From positions 272,731-336,730 of the forward strand of contig NZ_QLMC01000006.1 of assembly GCF_003259745.1 (NCBI RefSeq): DNA of 64,000 nt, in the 5' to 3' direction. Source of the DNA: Larkinella arboricola. Its GTDB lineage: Bacteria > Bacteroidota > Bacteroidia > Cytophagales > Spirosomataceae. Numbering within the stretch: position 1 is the first letter of the stretch; every line of letters starts with the position of its first letter. Both the position numbers and the translations under genes were made by a program. Under the pieces are notes generated by a model. The model worked only from the letters and a program-made list of their open reading frames with translations, did no database searches and was not told the DNA's origin. Positions 1 through 7,247 of this stretch are shown here, piece by piece.

Positions 1-306
1 GGGGTAAAACGTGCCGTAAGCGTGTACGTACTGCCCTTCCTGCGACAGCATTTCAAAGATCACGGCCGTGGCATCCTGGTAGCCCTCATCCAGATTCCGG
101 ACGCTGCGGGCGTAGGTGGTGGGAATCAGGTTCAGTTTAAACGAACGGCCATCGGATGTTTCGAGAAAAAAAGCCCGTTCTGACGGGATAAATTCGGTTA
201 CGTAACCCGAAATCGTATCCGAAAACGTAAAGTCAATACGCATGTTGGCCGTTTTGCCCAACTGTCCGTTGGTGCCTTGAGCCGGTTTTTCCACTTCGGT
301 TTCCAT
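1..306 (-). CDS. Unrecognised protein, N-terminal part, cut by the window edge
   Basis: An open frame runs from an ATG at 306 to the window edge (102 codons, no stop). The translation begins METEVEKPAQGTNGQLGKTA and continues through a beta-rich stretch (MRIDFTFSDTISGYVTEF, then FFLETSDGRSFKLNL) ending at YGTFYP. No signal peptide is visible, so the product is probably cytoplasmic. An in-frame ATG at about 243 could be an alternative start. It lies 53 bases downstream of the VOC gene in the same direction and is probably the last visible member of the same operon. I do not recognise the family from 102 residues; the short beta domain looks like a leader to a larger protein continuing upstream of base 1. 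Confidence 0.55.
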   Translation of the reverse strand, partial: METEVEKPAQGTNGQLGKTANMRIDFTFSDTISGYVTEFIPSERAFFLETSDGRSFKLNLIPTTYARSVRNLDEGYQDATAVIFEMLSQEGQYVHAYGTFYP

Positions 307-359
307 AAAATTGGAGTGAGGTTTTGGAGTGAGATTGATGTCTTGCGTGATACGGAAAA

Positions 360-782
360 TCAGGCGTCCTGATCGGTATAGCCCTGACTGATTTCGACGA
401 TATTGCCGTCGGGGTCTTTGAGCCAGACGGTTTTCCAGCCCGGAATAAAATCGCTGAAATCGAGCGGCCCCAGCGTGATCTCGGCCGCGTCGCCCAGCGC
501 CTGAACGGCTGCGCCGACATCGGTGACCTGAAAAGCCAGGTGCCGGACACCCGGATAATGCGGACCGTCGCCAGCCGGGGCCGGCAGGTTGGGCAGCTCG
601 GCATCGGCCCGGAAAAGTTCCAGGTAGACCGACTGATCATTTTTCAAAAAAACGATCTCATTGTCTCCACCCAGCGGAACCACCCGCGCCCGACGGAAGC
701 CAAAATGGGCGCTGTAAAACCGTTCGGTGCGGACGGGGTCGGCACACGACAGTGCGATGTGCGAAAAAAGCAGGTTAGCCAT
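360..782 (-). CDS. VOC-superfamily (glyoxalase/dioxygenase fold) protein
   Basis: 140 residues, the usual length of a two-module VOC protein. The N-terminus has the typical first strand and helix with a metal-ligand His (LLFSHIALSCADPVRTERFY), a middle HLAFQVTD strand with the second His, and the C-terminal WLKDPDGNIVEISQ signature with the Glu ligand. VOC proteins bind a divalent metal and act on small carbonyl or aromatic substrates (glyoxalase I, dioxygenases, resistance proteins); which reaction applies cannot be read from the sequence. It starts 14 bases after the DJ-1 gene stop, so it is translated as part of the operon. In context with two DJ-1 proteins and an MBL hydrolase, a role in reactive carbonyl handling is a reasonable inference. 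Confidence 0.85.
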   Translation of the reverse strand: MANLLFSHIALSCADPVRTERFYSAHFGFRRARVVPLGGDNEIVFLKNDQSVYLELFRADAELPNLPAPAGDGPHYPGVRHLAFQVTDVGAAVQALGDAAEITLGPLDFSDFIPGWKTVWLKDPDGNIVEISQGYTDQDA

Positions 783-796
783 ACAAGGGAGGTGAA

Positions 797-1363
797 TTAA
801 TCGGCGAGTAGTTCAATGATCTTCCGGGCAAAAAGGTGGGCGTGTCCGCCGGATCGGCCTGTTACCAGATCGCCGTCGACCACCACATCCTCGTTGGTAT
901 AGAGGGCACCGTAGGCTTTGGCGTCGCCGATCAGGTTGTTATGGCACACCAGCCGCCGACCCTTCACCAGTTCCGTTGCGGGCGCCACCAGCCACAAACC
1001 GTGGCATATAATGCCTTTCAGAATCGATTTTTCGGCAAAAACCCGTTGTAGAAAAGCCGTGGCCGGGGGAATTTTGTCGACGTCTTCGGTATACCGCAAC
1101 CGATCCGATACCATGCCCGAAGGCACGATAATGGCTGAATAACTACGCAATTCGTCGTCGGTGATCGACTCAAAACTTTCCCAGCAATCCATCGGGGCCC
1201 GGTATTCGTGGCCTTGAAACGTGATTCGTTCCTGCCCCCAGAGCCGCGTCAGAAAATGCAGTTCGGCCCCTTCTTCCGGGAAACGATATTTATAGTAAAA
1301 GATCTCGTTCTCGTAGTAATCGCTTTCCAGCAGAATACCGATTTTTTTTCCTGCGAGCTTCAT
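797..1363 (-). CDS. DJ-1/PfpI family protein
   Basis: 188 residues with the class I glutamine-amidotransferase-like fold. It opens with KKIGILLESDYYENE, has the central AIIVPSGM strand and the nucleophile elbow GIICHGLWL, which places the catalytic Cys at 120 followed by His 121, and ends with VTGRSGGHAHLFARKIIELL. Members include glutathione-independent glyoxalases (DJ-1/Hsp31), PfpI-type peptidases or deglycases and isonitrile hydratases. No signal peptide, so cytoplasmic. It is the second DJ-1 protein of this operon (the other is at 4880) and differs strongly from it in length and sequence, so the two are not a recent duplication. Confidence 0.85.
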   Translation of the reverse strand: MKLAGKKIGILLESDYYENEIFYYKYRFPEEGAELHFLTRLWGQERITFQGHEYRAPMDCWESFESITDDELRSYSAIIVPSGMVSDRLRYTEDVDKIPPATAFLQRVFAEKSILKGIICHGLWLVAPATELVKGRRLVCHNNLIGDAKAYGALYTNEDVVVDGDLVTGRSGGHAHLFARKIIELLAD

Positions 1364-1393
1364 AGCGGGCGGTTAAAAGGTTAGGAATCCCTC

Positions 1394-1786
1394 TCAGGCC
1401 AGTGAGCCATCGGGGTGTTGAACCATGCCCGCAAAGTGGATGGCAATCCGGCCGTCGCGCAGCACCCAGCTGTCGGCAAAGCGCATGTTGCTCTCGCCGT
1501 CGGCAGTGGTCATCGTGATCTGTTCGGTGATCATGAGCGTCTCGGGCGCTTCGGTTTCGGCCCAGAATACGATGTCGGTTTCCAGACCGTCGATGCCCAG
1601 AATCCCTTCCATGTGCTGGCGAATCTGCTCGCGTCCCTGGTAGATCAGCGGTTTTTTCATGAAGCTGCTGATCAGCAGCGCGTCGTCGGTGTATTGGTCG
1701 AGGAGGGCTTCGATGTTCTTGTCGAGAATATGCTGGATATGCTCCTTGTACATCTGCCCCAGTTTGCTATCGGGAACGTTTTTCAT
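1394..1786 (-). CDS. NTF2/SnoaL-like fold protein
   Basis: 130 residues with the SnoaL/DUF4440-type cone fold: an N-terminal helix pair (QMYKEHIQHILDKNIEALLDQY), the TDDALLISSFMKKPLIYQGREQIRQHM turn-and-helix, then four long strands ending in SWVLRDGRIAIHFAGMVQH. Such proteins bind small hydrophobic or carbonyl compounds in a pocket and act as isomerases, dehydratases, cyclases or simple binding proteins. No catalytic residues can be assigned. It lies between the MBL and DJ-1 genes with gaps of 42 and 30 bases. A second NTF2-like protein of the operon is at 2710. Confidence 0.75.
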   Translation of the reverse strand: MKNVPDSKLGQMYKEHIQHILDKNIEALLDQYTDDALLISSFMKKPLIYQGREQIRQHMEGILGIDGLETDIVFWAETEAPETLMITEQITMTTADGESNMRFADSWVLRDGRIAIHFAGMVQHPDGSLA

Positions 1787-1828
1787 AGAGTTAAAAAAGA
1801 GGAAGGATGGGTTACCACGAATCCGGTT

Positions 1829-2671
1829 TTACATCTGGAAAAGCATTACATCGGACATGACCAGCGTTAGCGGCAGGCGGTAGTCCGGGTATTGTTGCTT
1901 GATCCGGTTGATCAGTTCTTCACCTTTCAGGCCCGCCAGCACCTGCTCTTTGGCAAATTCCAGGTAGGTGATCATGGTCGGGAAAATGGAGGCATCAGTG
2001 GGGTCGCCGTGGCCCGGAACGATTACATTGTAATTCTTCTCCTGAAAACCGCGTAACACCGCAATCCAGGCATCAAAGCAATAGTCGCCATCGGCGGTTT
2101 TTTCGCCGAAATAAGGGTAGGCACCGTTGTAAACCAGGTCCTGCGGCAGCAGAATACCGTAGTCCGGCAGTTCAATCACCAGGTTGACGGGCGCTTCCGT
2201 ATCCGTTATTTTGATCAGATTCAGCGTCAAACCGTCGAAAACAAACTCCCCTTCGGCCAAAACCTGATCGGGCGTCACTTTTTCGGACGGAATCAGCGCA
2301 GCCGCTTTTTCGCCGTGAATGTTCCGGTGGTAGTTCAGGACAAAATCCGCCATCTGGTTGATCCGGTCGATAACGTCTGGCAGCGCATACAACGGATAAT
2401 CCCGGAACGTGGCCGCGCCGAACCAGTGGTCGGGGTGGTAGTGCGAGATAATGACCCGGTCGAGCGGTTTGCCCAGACTTTCGATGTACGTCCGAAGTTC
2501 GTCGGCATGCGGTTTCAACTGAAGCGTATCGACCAGCAGCAGCTTCGTCGGGGTTTCGATCACCTGCGCGTTGACCAGTTCGCCGTCTTCGGGAGCCTGC
2601 ACACAGTGGATCGTAAACGCATCGCGCTCAATGGTTTTTACCGAGAGGTACGTAAGGGTTTGGGTAAGCAT
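1829..2671 (-). CDS. MBL-fold metallo-hydrolase
   Basis: 280 residues, a compact metallo-beta-lactamase-fold hydrolase. The zinc motif HxHxDH is present as SHYHPDHW (His77, His79, Asp81, His82), a later Asp lies in LLPQDLVYNGAYP (about 177) and the last His in VPGHGDP (about 221). At the place where most glyoxalase II-like members have a metal His (GHTPG), this protein reads TEAPVNLV, so one metal site may be altered. No signal peptide. Glyoxalase II, lactonase or thioesterase activity are all possible. It starts 38 bases downstream of the NTF2 gene at 2710 in the same operon. Confidence 0.85.
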   Translation of the reverse strand: MLTQTLTYLSVKTIERDAFTIHCVQAPEDGELVNAQVIETPTKLLLVDTLQLKPHADELRTYIESLGKPLDRVIISHYHPDHWFGAATFRDYPLYALPDVIDRINQMADFVLNYHRNIHGEKAAALIPSEKVTPDQVLAEGEFVFDGLTLNLIKITDTEAPVNLVIELPDYGILLPQDLVYNGAYPYFGEKTADGDYCFDAWIAVLRGFQEKNYNVIVPGHGDPTDASIFPTMITYLEFAKEQVLAGLKGEELINRIKQQYPDYRLPLTLVMSDVMLFQM

Positions 2672-2709
2672 GACGGTTTGGGAATAAAGATTCGTTCAGT
2701 ATCCGTGAA

Positions 2710-3141
2710 TTAGAGCGTAGCCGATCCTTCGTGGTATTTCAGATCGTCGACCACGTACCGGGTAATTACCGGCTGGTCGCCTTGCAGCTTCACCTGCCAG
2801 GTCTGGTAGGCATCGGCCACGATGCGCTTGCTGGTGGCTTCGGGCGCATTCCAGACGCTAGCTTCCCACTGCACAATGACCTTCACCTCGGCCTGATCGC
2901 CCTGAATCGTGGGCGTTACTTCTTTCAGGGTATGCACCTCATCGAAAAAGATCCGGATGACCCGCTGAAACCAGCCTTCAAACCCGGCCCATCCGGTTAT
3001 GGTTGCTTCGGGAAATACCATTTCCAGTTCTTCATCCGCCAGCAGTGGAAGCAGTTCCACCATCGGCGCATGAACGTCTAATTTTTTATACCATACATCG
3101 GCCAGAGCCGTAATGGCTTCTTGTGTCAGTTGCTGTGACAT
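2710..3141 (-). CDS. NTF2/SnoaL-like fold protein
   Basis: 143 residues with the NTF2-like layout: N-terminal helices (EAITALADVWYKKLDVHAP), ELEMVFPEATITGWAGFEGWFQ, then long curved strands (AEVKVIVQWEASVW, QTWQVKLQGDQPVITRYVVDDL). It is cytoplasmic by absence of a leader. It follows the thiamine-diphosphate enzyme by 57 bases and precedes the MBL hydrolase by 38. It is clearly a different subfamily from the NTF2 protein at 1394; the tryptophan-rich core suggests a hydrophobic ligand. Function unknown. Confidence 0.75.
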   Translation of the reverse strand: MSQQLTQEAITALADVWYKKLDVHAPMVELLPLLADEELEMVFPEATITGWAGFEGWFQRVIRIFFDEVHTLKEVTPTIQGDQAEVKVIVQWEASVWNAPEATSKRIVADAYQTWQVKLQGDQPVITRYVVDDLKYHEGSATL

Positions 3142-3198
3142 CGTCTCAGTGAACGGTTTTCAGTGAAAAATAGAATGACAGGAGCCGCCCGGATCAGC

Positions 3199-4890
3199 TT
3201 ACTGACCGCAGGCAACACTCACGAGGTCAGGGTTGGAATCACCCGCCAGGACTAAATCAATCAGGAACGGTTTATCGTCGGCCAGCATCCGCTCGATGGC
3301 GGGCTGAATCTCCTCCACCTTCTCGACGCGCACGGCATCTACGCCCATTGCCCGGGCCAGCTGATCGAACTGAATCGCCGGATACGAAAGGTCAAAACTC
3401 AACGGAAAGGCATGTTCGGCAATGGTTCGCTCCTTCCAGTACTGGCTGATATTGAGCTGGAGCAGCTTGTACGATCCGTTATTGCAGACGACAAACTTGG
3501 CCCCGGTTTTGTGTCGAACGGCCGACCAGAGCGTCTGAATCGTGTACATGCTTCCACCATCGCCCGAGAAACCAATGACGGTTTTGGACGGATCGACCAT
3601 TTTAACCCCGATTGCGCCGGGAAAACCAACGCCCAGCGAACCGCCCCGCGTAATGAAATAGCTACCGGGCTGTTGCGGAGGAATAAACCGCTGCAAACCG
3701 GGCGAACTCGTCAGGGCCTCGTCGAAGATGACCACATCGGACGGCACATACCGCGCCAGCACTTCGGCGAAGTGTTCCATTGTGAGGGCACTTCCTTCGG
3801 CGGGCGGAGCGGGAGCCGCTTTCCCGGCTTTGGCTTCCGAAAGCTGCCGGATTCGCTCGCTGACTGCCTGCCGCTGCTCCGGGCTCAACCGGCGTTCCAG
3901 CGCATCGGCCAAAAGCTGTAACGAGAGTTTGGGGTCGCTGATAACACCCAGGTCAACGCGGTGATTCTTAGCGATTTCGTAGCCATCCAGATCCATATGA
4001 ATGACCTTTGAACCCGCTTTGTAAATATCGTCCAGCCGCGGAAAAACCTCCGGTACCATGTAGGTTCCCACGATCAGGTTCACATCCCCCTGGCTGGTCA
4101 TCGGGTAGCTGTAGTCGCCAAACATGTGGCCGGTCGTACCCTGATACAGCGGGTGGGTATTGTCCATAAACACATCCCCGAAATCAACACCGTACACCTT
4201 CGCACCGAGCAGTTCGGCCACGCGGGTCAGTTCGGCATTGGCGCCCGAATACGCTACACCGTCACCGGCAAAGAGCACCGGCGTTTCGGCATCTGCCAGC
4301 CATTCGGCGGCCTGTTCGATCAGTTTCGCTTCGGGCGCGACCCGGGTCGACGGCAGACTCGTCGGAAAAACCGGCTCGTCGTTCAGTTCATCGAGTACAT
4401 CCATCGGCAGACAGACGTAAACCGGTCCCATCGGGGGCGTGGCGGCTATTTTGATGGCCCGGCGAAGCGTCCGTAACAGCGACTTCGACGAATGCACCAG
4501 CGTGGCATATTTGGTGACGGGTTCCATCATGGCCACCAGATCGTTCGCCATCTGGGCGTCCATGTTCATGTACTGTAAGCCCGCATCGGCACCAATAACC
4601 ACCAGCGGAGCGTGCCCCCGTTTGGCCTGGTACAAAGCCCCCACGGCGTTGCCGATTCCCGGCGAGCTGTGCAACTGCACGAGCGTCGGTTTTTGGGTAG
4701 CCCGGGCGTAGCCGTCGGCCATCATCACCGCAATGGATTCCTGCAACGTCAGGATGTACTTCATGTCAGGATATTCCGACACCGCGTCCAGGAAGCCCTG
4801 TTCAACCGTGCCGGGATTTCCAAACATATGGGTCATCCCATCGGCCAGAAACTGCTCGATGATTTTCTGATTACCCGTTTTACCAGCCAT
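3199..4890 (-). CDS. Thiamine-diphosphate enzyme, benzoylformate decarboxylase-like
   Basis: 563 residues, the normal length of the pyruvate decarboxylase/acetolactate synthase superfamily. The N-terminal PYR domain carries the catalytic Glu51 (TLQESIAVMMADGYA) and features seen in benzoylformate decarboxylase: FGNPGTVEQGFL at 23 and LHSSPGIGNAVG with His74. The C-terminal PP domain has the ThDP/Mg motif GDGGS at 443 with Asn-Asn about 27 residues later (VCNNGSY). It therefore should decarboxylate or carboligate a 2-oxo acid; benzoylformate, oxalyl-CoA-like or other substrates cannot be told apart by eye. The start overlaps the end of the upstream DJ-1 gene by 11 bases, so the two are translationally coupled. 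No leader peptide. Confidence 0.88.
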   Translation of the reverse strand: MAGKTGNQKIIEQFLADGMTHMFGNPGTVEQGFLDAVSEYPDMKYILTLQESIAVMMADGYARATQKPTLVQLHSSPGIGNAVGALYQAKRGHAPLVVIGADAGLQYMNMDAQMANDLVAMMEPVTKYATLVHSSKSLLRTLRRAIKIAATPPMGPVYVCLPMDVLDELNDEPVFPTSLPSTRVAPEAKLIEQAAEWLADAETPVLFAGDGVAYSGANAELTRVAELLGAKVYGVDFGDVFMDNTHPLYQGTTGHMFGDYSYPMTSQGDVNLIVGTYMVPEVFPRLDDIYKAGSKVIHMDLDGYEIAKNHRVDLGVISDPKLSLQLLADALERRLSPEQRQAVSERIRQLSEAKAGKAAPAPPAEGSALTMEHFAEVLARYVPSDVVIFDEALTSSPGLQRFIPPQQPGSYFITRGGSLGVGFPGAIGVKMVDPSKTVIGFSGDGGSMYTIQTLWSAVRHKTGAKFVVCNNGSYKLLQLNISQYWKERTIAEHAFPLSFDLSYPAIQFDQLARAMGVDAVRVEKVEEIQPAIERMLADDKPFLIDLVLAGDSNPDLVSVACGQ

Positions 4891-5707
4891 ACCGTTTCAC
4901 GCCCTGATCCAATACCGCAACAAACTGGTCGCCAAATTCAAATGCACATTGCAGCGACCGGGCCGTAATGAACGGGTAATCCACAATGACGGAGGTTTCC
5001 TTGCCAAAATTTCCGTGGTATTGCCCTTCTGGTCCGACTGCATCCGCCAGGATGTATTCCAGGCAATATGGCGGTGGTCCCATGTTCAGGTCGGTATGCA
5101 GAAACCCGGTTCCATCGTGGTAATCATACTCAATACAGTGTCCAGTGACGTGTTTTCCGCGAATAATGGAGATCCGTTCGTTGAAATCGCGGGCAAAAAC
5201 CAGGGGCGCAACGCCGTAGCAAATGGCGCCAATCGGCATATTTTTCTTATAAAAAGCCAAGATAATGTCGTGTACCCGCTGGTTATTCACCATATCGATA
5301 ATCGGGCCACTGCCGCCCACCACGAGCAGGGCAGCGTATTCTTCCGTCAGTTTTTCCTGCGCAACTTTGACGTCGGCGAAATACTTTTCAAACTCCCGCA
5401 GAAAGTTAGGGACCGAAAAATAAGGGCGCTCCGGAATGATTTCCGACATATTAATCCGCTCGTCCAGCCGGTTCGATGCTTCGAAGGCCTTCACCATTTC
5501 GGCGGCCTGCGGAGTGGTTACGGCAATCCCTAACGGAGGATCAATATACGTCGTATCATAGCTGGGTGGCAGCGCTTCGGCTTTCTTGCCTGTAGGGGTA
5601 ATAAATTCAACGGTGTAGCCCGCTTCTTCCAGTTTGGTCAAGGGAGCGACCAATTCAATCCCCCAATAGCCGTATTCCGACAGAATGGCTAAAATTTTCT
5701 TTGACAT
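4880..5707 (-). CDS. DJ-1/PfpI family protein, first gene of the operon
   Basis: 275 residues from the ATG at 5707 (MSKKILAILSEYGYWGIEL). A longer frame exists to 5773, but its extra 22 residues (MVCRVCCVLRAFHS) do not look like protein and precede the conserved first strand, so the internal start is chosen. The nucleophile elbow is GAICYGVAPL with Cys163, followed by a Tyr instead of the more usual His. The LLVVGGSGPI strand and the Glu near the N-terminus (about residue 18) fit the family. At 275 residues it is longer than simple DJ-1 proteins and resembles the Hsp31-like branch that includes glutathione-independent glyoxalase III. It is the promoter-proximal gene of the minus-strand operon reaching to base 1. 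Confidence 0.82.
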   Translation of the reverse strand: MSKKILAILSEYGYWGIELVAPLTKLEEAGYTVEFITPTGKKAEALPPSYDTTYIDPPLGIAVTTPQAAEMVKAFEASNRLDERINMSEIIPERPYFSVPNFLREFEKYFADVKVAQEKLTEEYAALLVVGGSGPIIDMVNNQRVHDIILAFYKKNMPIGAICYGVAPLVFARDFNERISIIRGKHVTGHCIEYDYHDGTGFLHTDLNMGPPPYCLEYILADAVGPEGQYHGNFGKETSVIVDYPFITARSLQCAFEFGDQFVAVLDQGVKRYGW

Positions 5708-6016
5708 AAGAAGAACTATTTCGATTAAAAAAGAGTGAAAGGCACGCAGCACACAACAGACTCTGCACACCATAGGCAGCGACTGCCAGGATTAATAAGA
5801 CTGGAGAAATACTAGTTAACCAACAAAAAATAGTAGGGAGAATCTAGGATTCTGGAGGACGGACAGTTCATAATGAAAGAGGATTTAGGTGTATGCTTTC
5901 GAAATATTACCTTTCAAAGGTAAGCTATCACTTTCCTCTTTCGAAAAATATGTCGCAAACGACAGAGCCAAAGGAGCCAACGACCGGCTTTTGGGTGTGA
6001 GAATAATTTGGAGACG
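5708..6016. promoter_or_regulatory. Promoter region of the DJ-1/ThDP operon with palindromic elements
   Basis: This 309-base gap lies between the LytTR gene stop and the first gene of the DJ-1 operon, both on the minus strand. It holds a perfect inverted repeat TTACCTTTcAAAGGTAA at 5907-5923, flanked by two identical 8-mer palindromes TTTCGAAA at 5897-5904 and 5939-5946, whose starts are 42 bases apart (about four helical turns). The symmetry looks like an operator for a dimeric regulator. The AT-rich stretch at 5800-5850 probably contains the promoter, but no convincing Bacteroidetes -33/-7 pair could be fixed. The same 8-mer and the same half-site recur in front of the two-component genes (6803-7247). 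Confidence 0.5.
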
Positions 6017-6802
6017 TTAGCGCATTAGAAAATGCTGAATAAATTCATCTTTATACACCCGGCCCAGCGGAATAACGTGACCGGCAATCTGGACTTCATA
6101 GTCGTTGAAGGCTTCAACCCTTAGCAGGTTAACCGCATACGACCGGTGCACCCGAACGAAGGAAAGATTGGACAGCCGTTGCAGCAATACTGCCAATGAT
6201 ATCCGCAGGACAAACTTGCGGTCGGGTGTAACGACCGTTGTGTATTTATCTTCGGCTTCTATATATAGAAGCTCGCTCTGATAAATGCGTACAAAATAGT
6301 AATTCTGCTTCAGGAAAATATTATCCCCGATTTGCAGAATCGTTTCACCGTCGCGTACCTGATTCGTCGGAATTGCTGGTGGTGCGCTTTCGGACTTCTC
6401 CGGTGTAGATCGGACGGCAAAGTTACTCAGGGCAATTTCGATGGCAATCCGCAGATTGTCAATGGTAACGGGTTTGGTCAGATAGGCCGCAGGCATGGTC
6501 ACTTTCGCTTGTTCCAGCGTACCACGATCGGTCAGAGCCGAAAGATAGATAACCGGCACGGGGCGGTGGGCCACCATCTGCCGGGCTGTTTCAATCCCGT
6601 TCCAGTCGCCCTTCAGATTGATATCGCAAATCACAATGTCGACCGTTTCCTGCTGGAAGAGTGCCAGGGCCCGATGGCCAGTTGACGCTGTTCCGGCAAT
6701 GGAATAGCCTTCTTGCTCTAGTTTTACACAAAGATCTAGGGCCAGAATGGCTTCGTCTTCGACAATCAAAATTGTAACGGGCTGGACTGAAGTAGCTTCC
6801 AT
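6017..6802 (-). CDS. LytTR-family response regulator
   Basis: 261 residues from ATG 6802 (MEATSVQPVTILIVEDEAIL); an upstream in-frame ATG at 6835 would add 11 unconserved residues. Residues about 8-125 are a receiver domain: acidic pair in VEDE, phospho-acceptor Asp60 in ICDINLKGDW, the switch Ser in YLSALTD and the Lys in YLTKPV. Residues about 155-261 are a LytTR DNA-binding domain with the typical ELLYIEAEDKYTTVV, FVRVHRSYAVNL and IPLGRVYKDEF segments. It is transcribed away from the histidine kinase gene at 7248, which is its likely partner. LytTR regulators bind two direct repeats upstream of targets; the shared motifs in the neighbouring promoters could be related. Confidence 0.93.
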   Translation of the reverse strand: MEATSVQPVTILIVEDEAILALDLCVKLEQEGYSIAGTASTGHRALALFQQETVDIVICDINLKGDWNGIETARQMVAHRPVPVIYLSALTDRGTLEQAKVTMPAAYLTKPVTIDNLRIAIEIALSNFAVRSTPEKSESAPPAIPTNQVRDGETILQIGDNIFLKQNYYFVRIYQSELLYIEAEDKYTTVVTPDRKFVLRISLAVLLQRLSNLSFVRVHRSYAVNLLRVEAFNDYEVQIAGHVIPLGRVYKDEFIQHFLMR

Positions 6803-7247
6803 TAGGATTATGTTTGACACTACTATTATTTCCAATTTGTAGTGCCTTCTGTGTCAACAAGGCTGTAAGGCGTGATTGACACTAAATTACTATCAAATAG
6901 GTATAAATCATAAGTAAAGGTATAATTATCAGACTAATAAATTACCTTTCCCTTGTAAAACAATTTGTTTACAACCTGATAAAATAATAGTGCTATACCC
7001 TTTACCAATAGTCTTAGCCCCAAAGCCAGTACTATTTCTACTAGATCAGGTTTGGTATGATTCGTGTTTAATTTCTGAATTACCGCATACTTATATTATG
7101 GCCCTTTTTATGCGGCTTGTCATCGGCCAACGGCTATCCATGTGTATCTTTCGAAAATAGATAAATTCATATCGTTGATTAAATTATTGACATTATAAGT
7201 CTGATCAAACTGCCGCAACCCAGACATCGTTTTTGTAACTCATTATA
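6803..7247. promoter_or_regulatory. Divergent promoter region of the two-component system
   Basis: A 445-base AT-rich region between the divergent response regulator and histidine kinase genes. It contains one more TTTCGAAA palindrome at 7149-7156 (92 bases before the kinase start), and the half-sites AAAGGTAT at 6916-6923 and TTACCTTT at 6942-6949 in inverted orientation 18 bases apart. The same elements occur in front of the DJ-1 operon. No ORF with coding character was seen here. A promoter for each gene must lie in this stretch, but exact boxes are not assigned. Confidence 0.45.

Noticed and set aside
5708-5773. An N-terminal extension of the first DJ-1 protein to 5773
   Set aside because: The added residues are cysteine-rich and unlike the family; the conserved first strand begins at the ATG at 5707.
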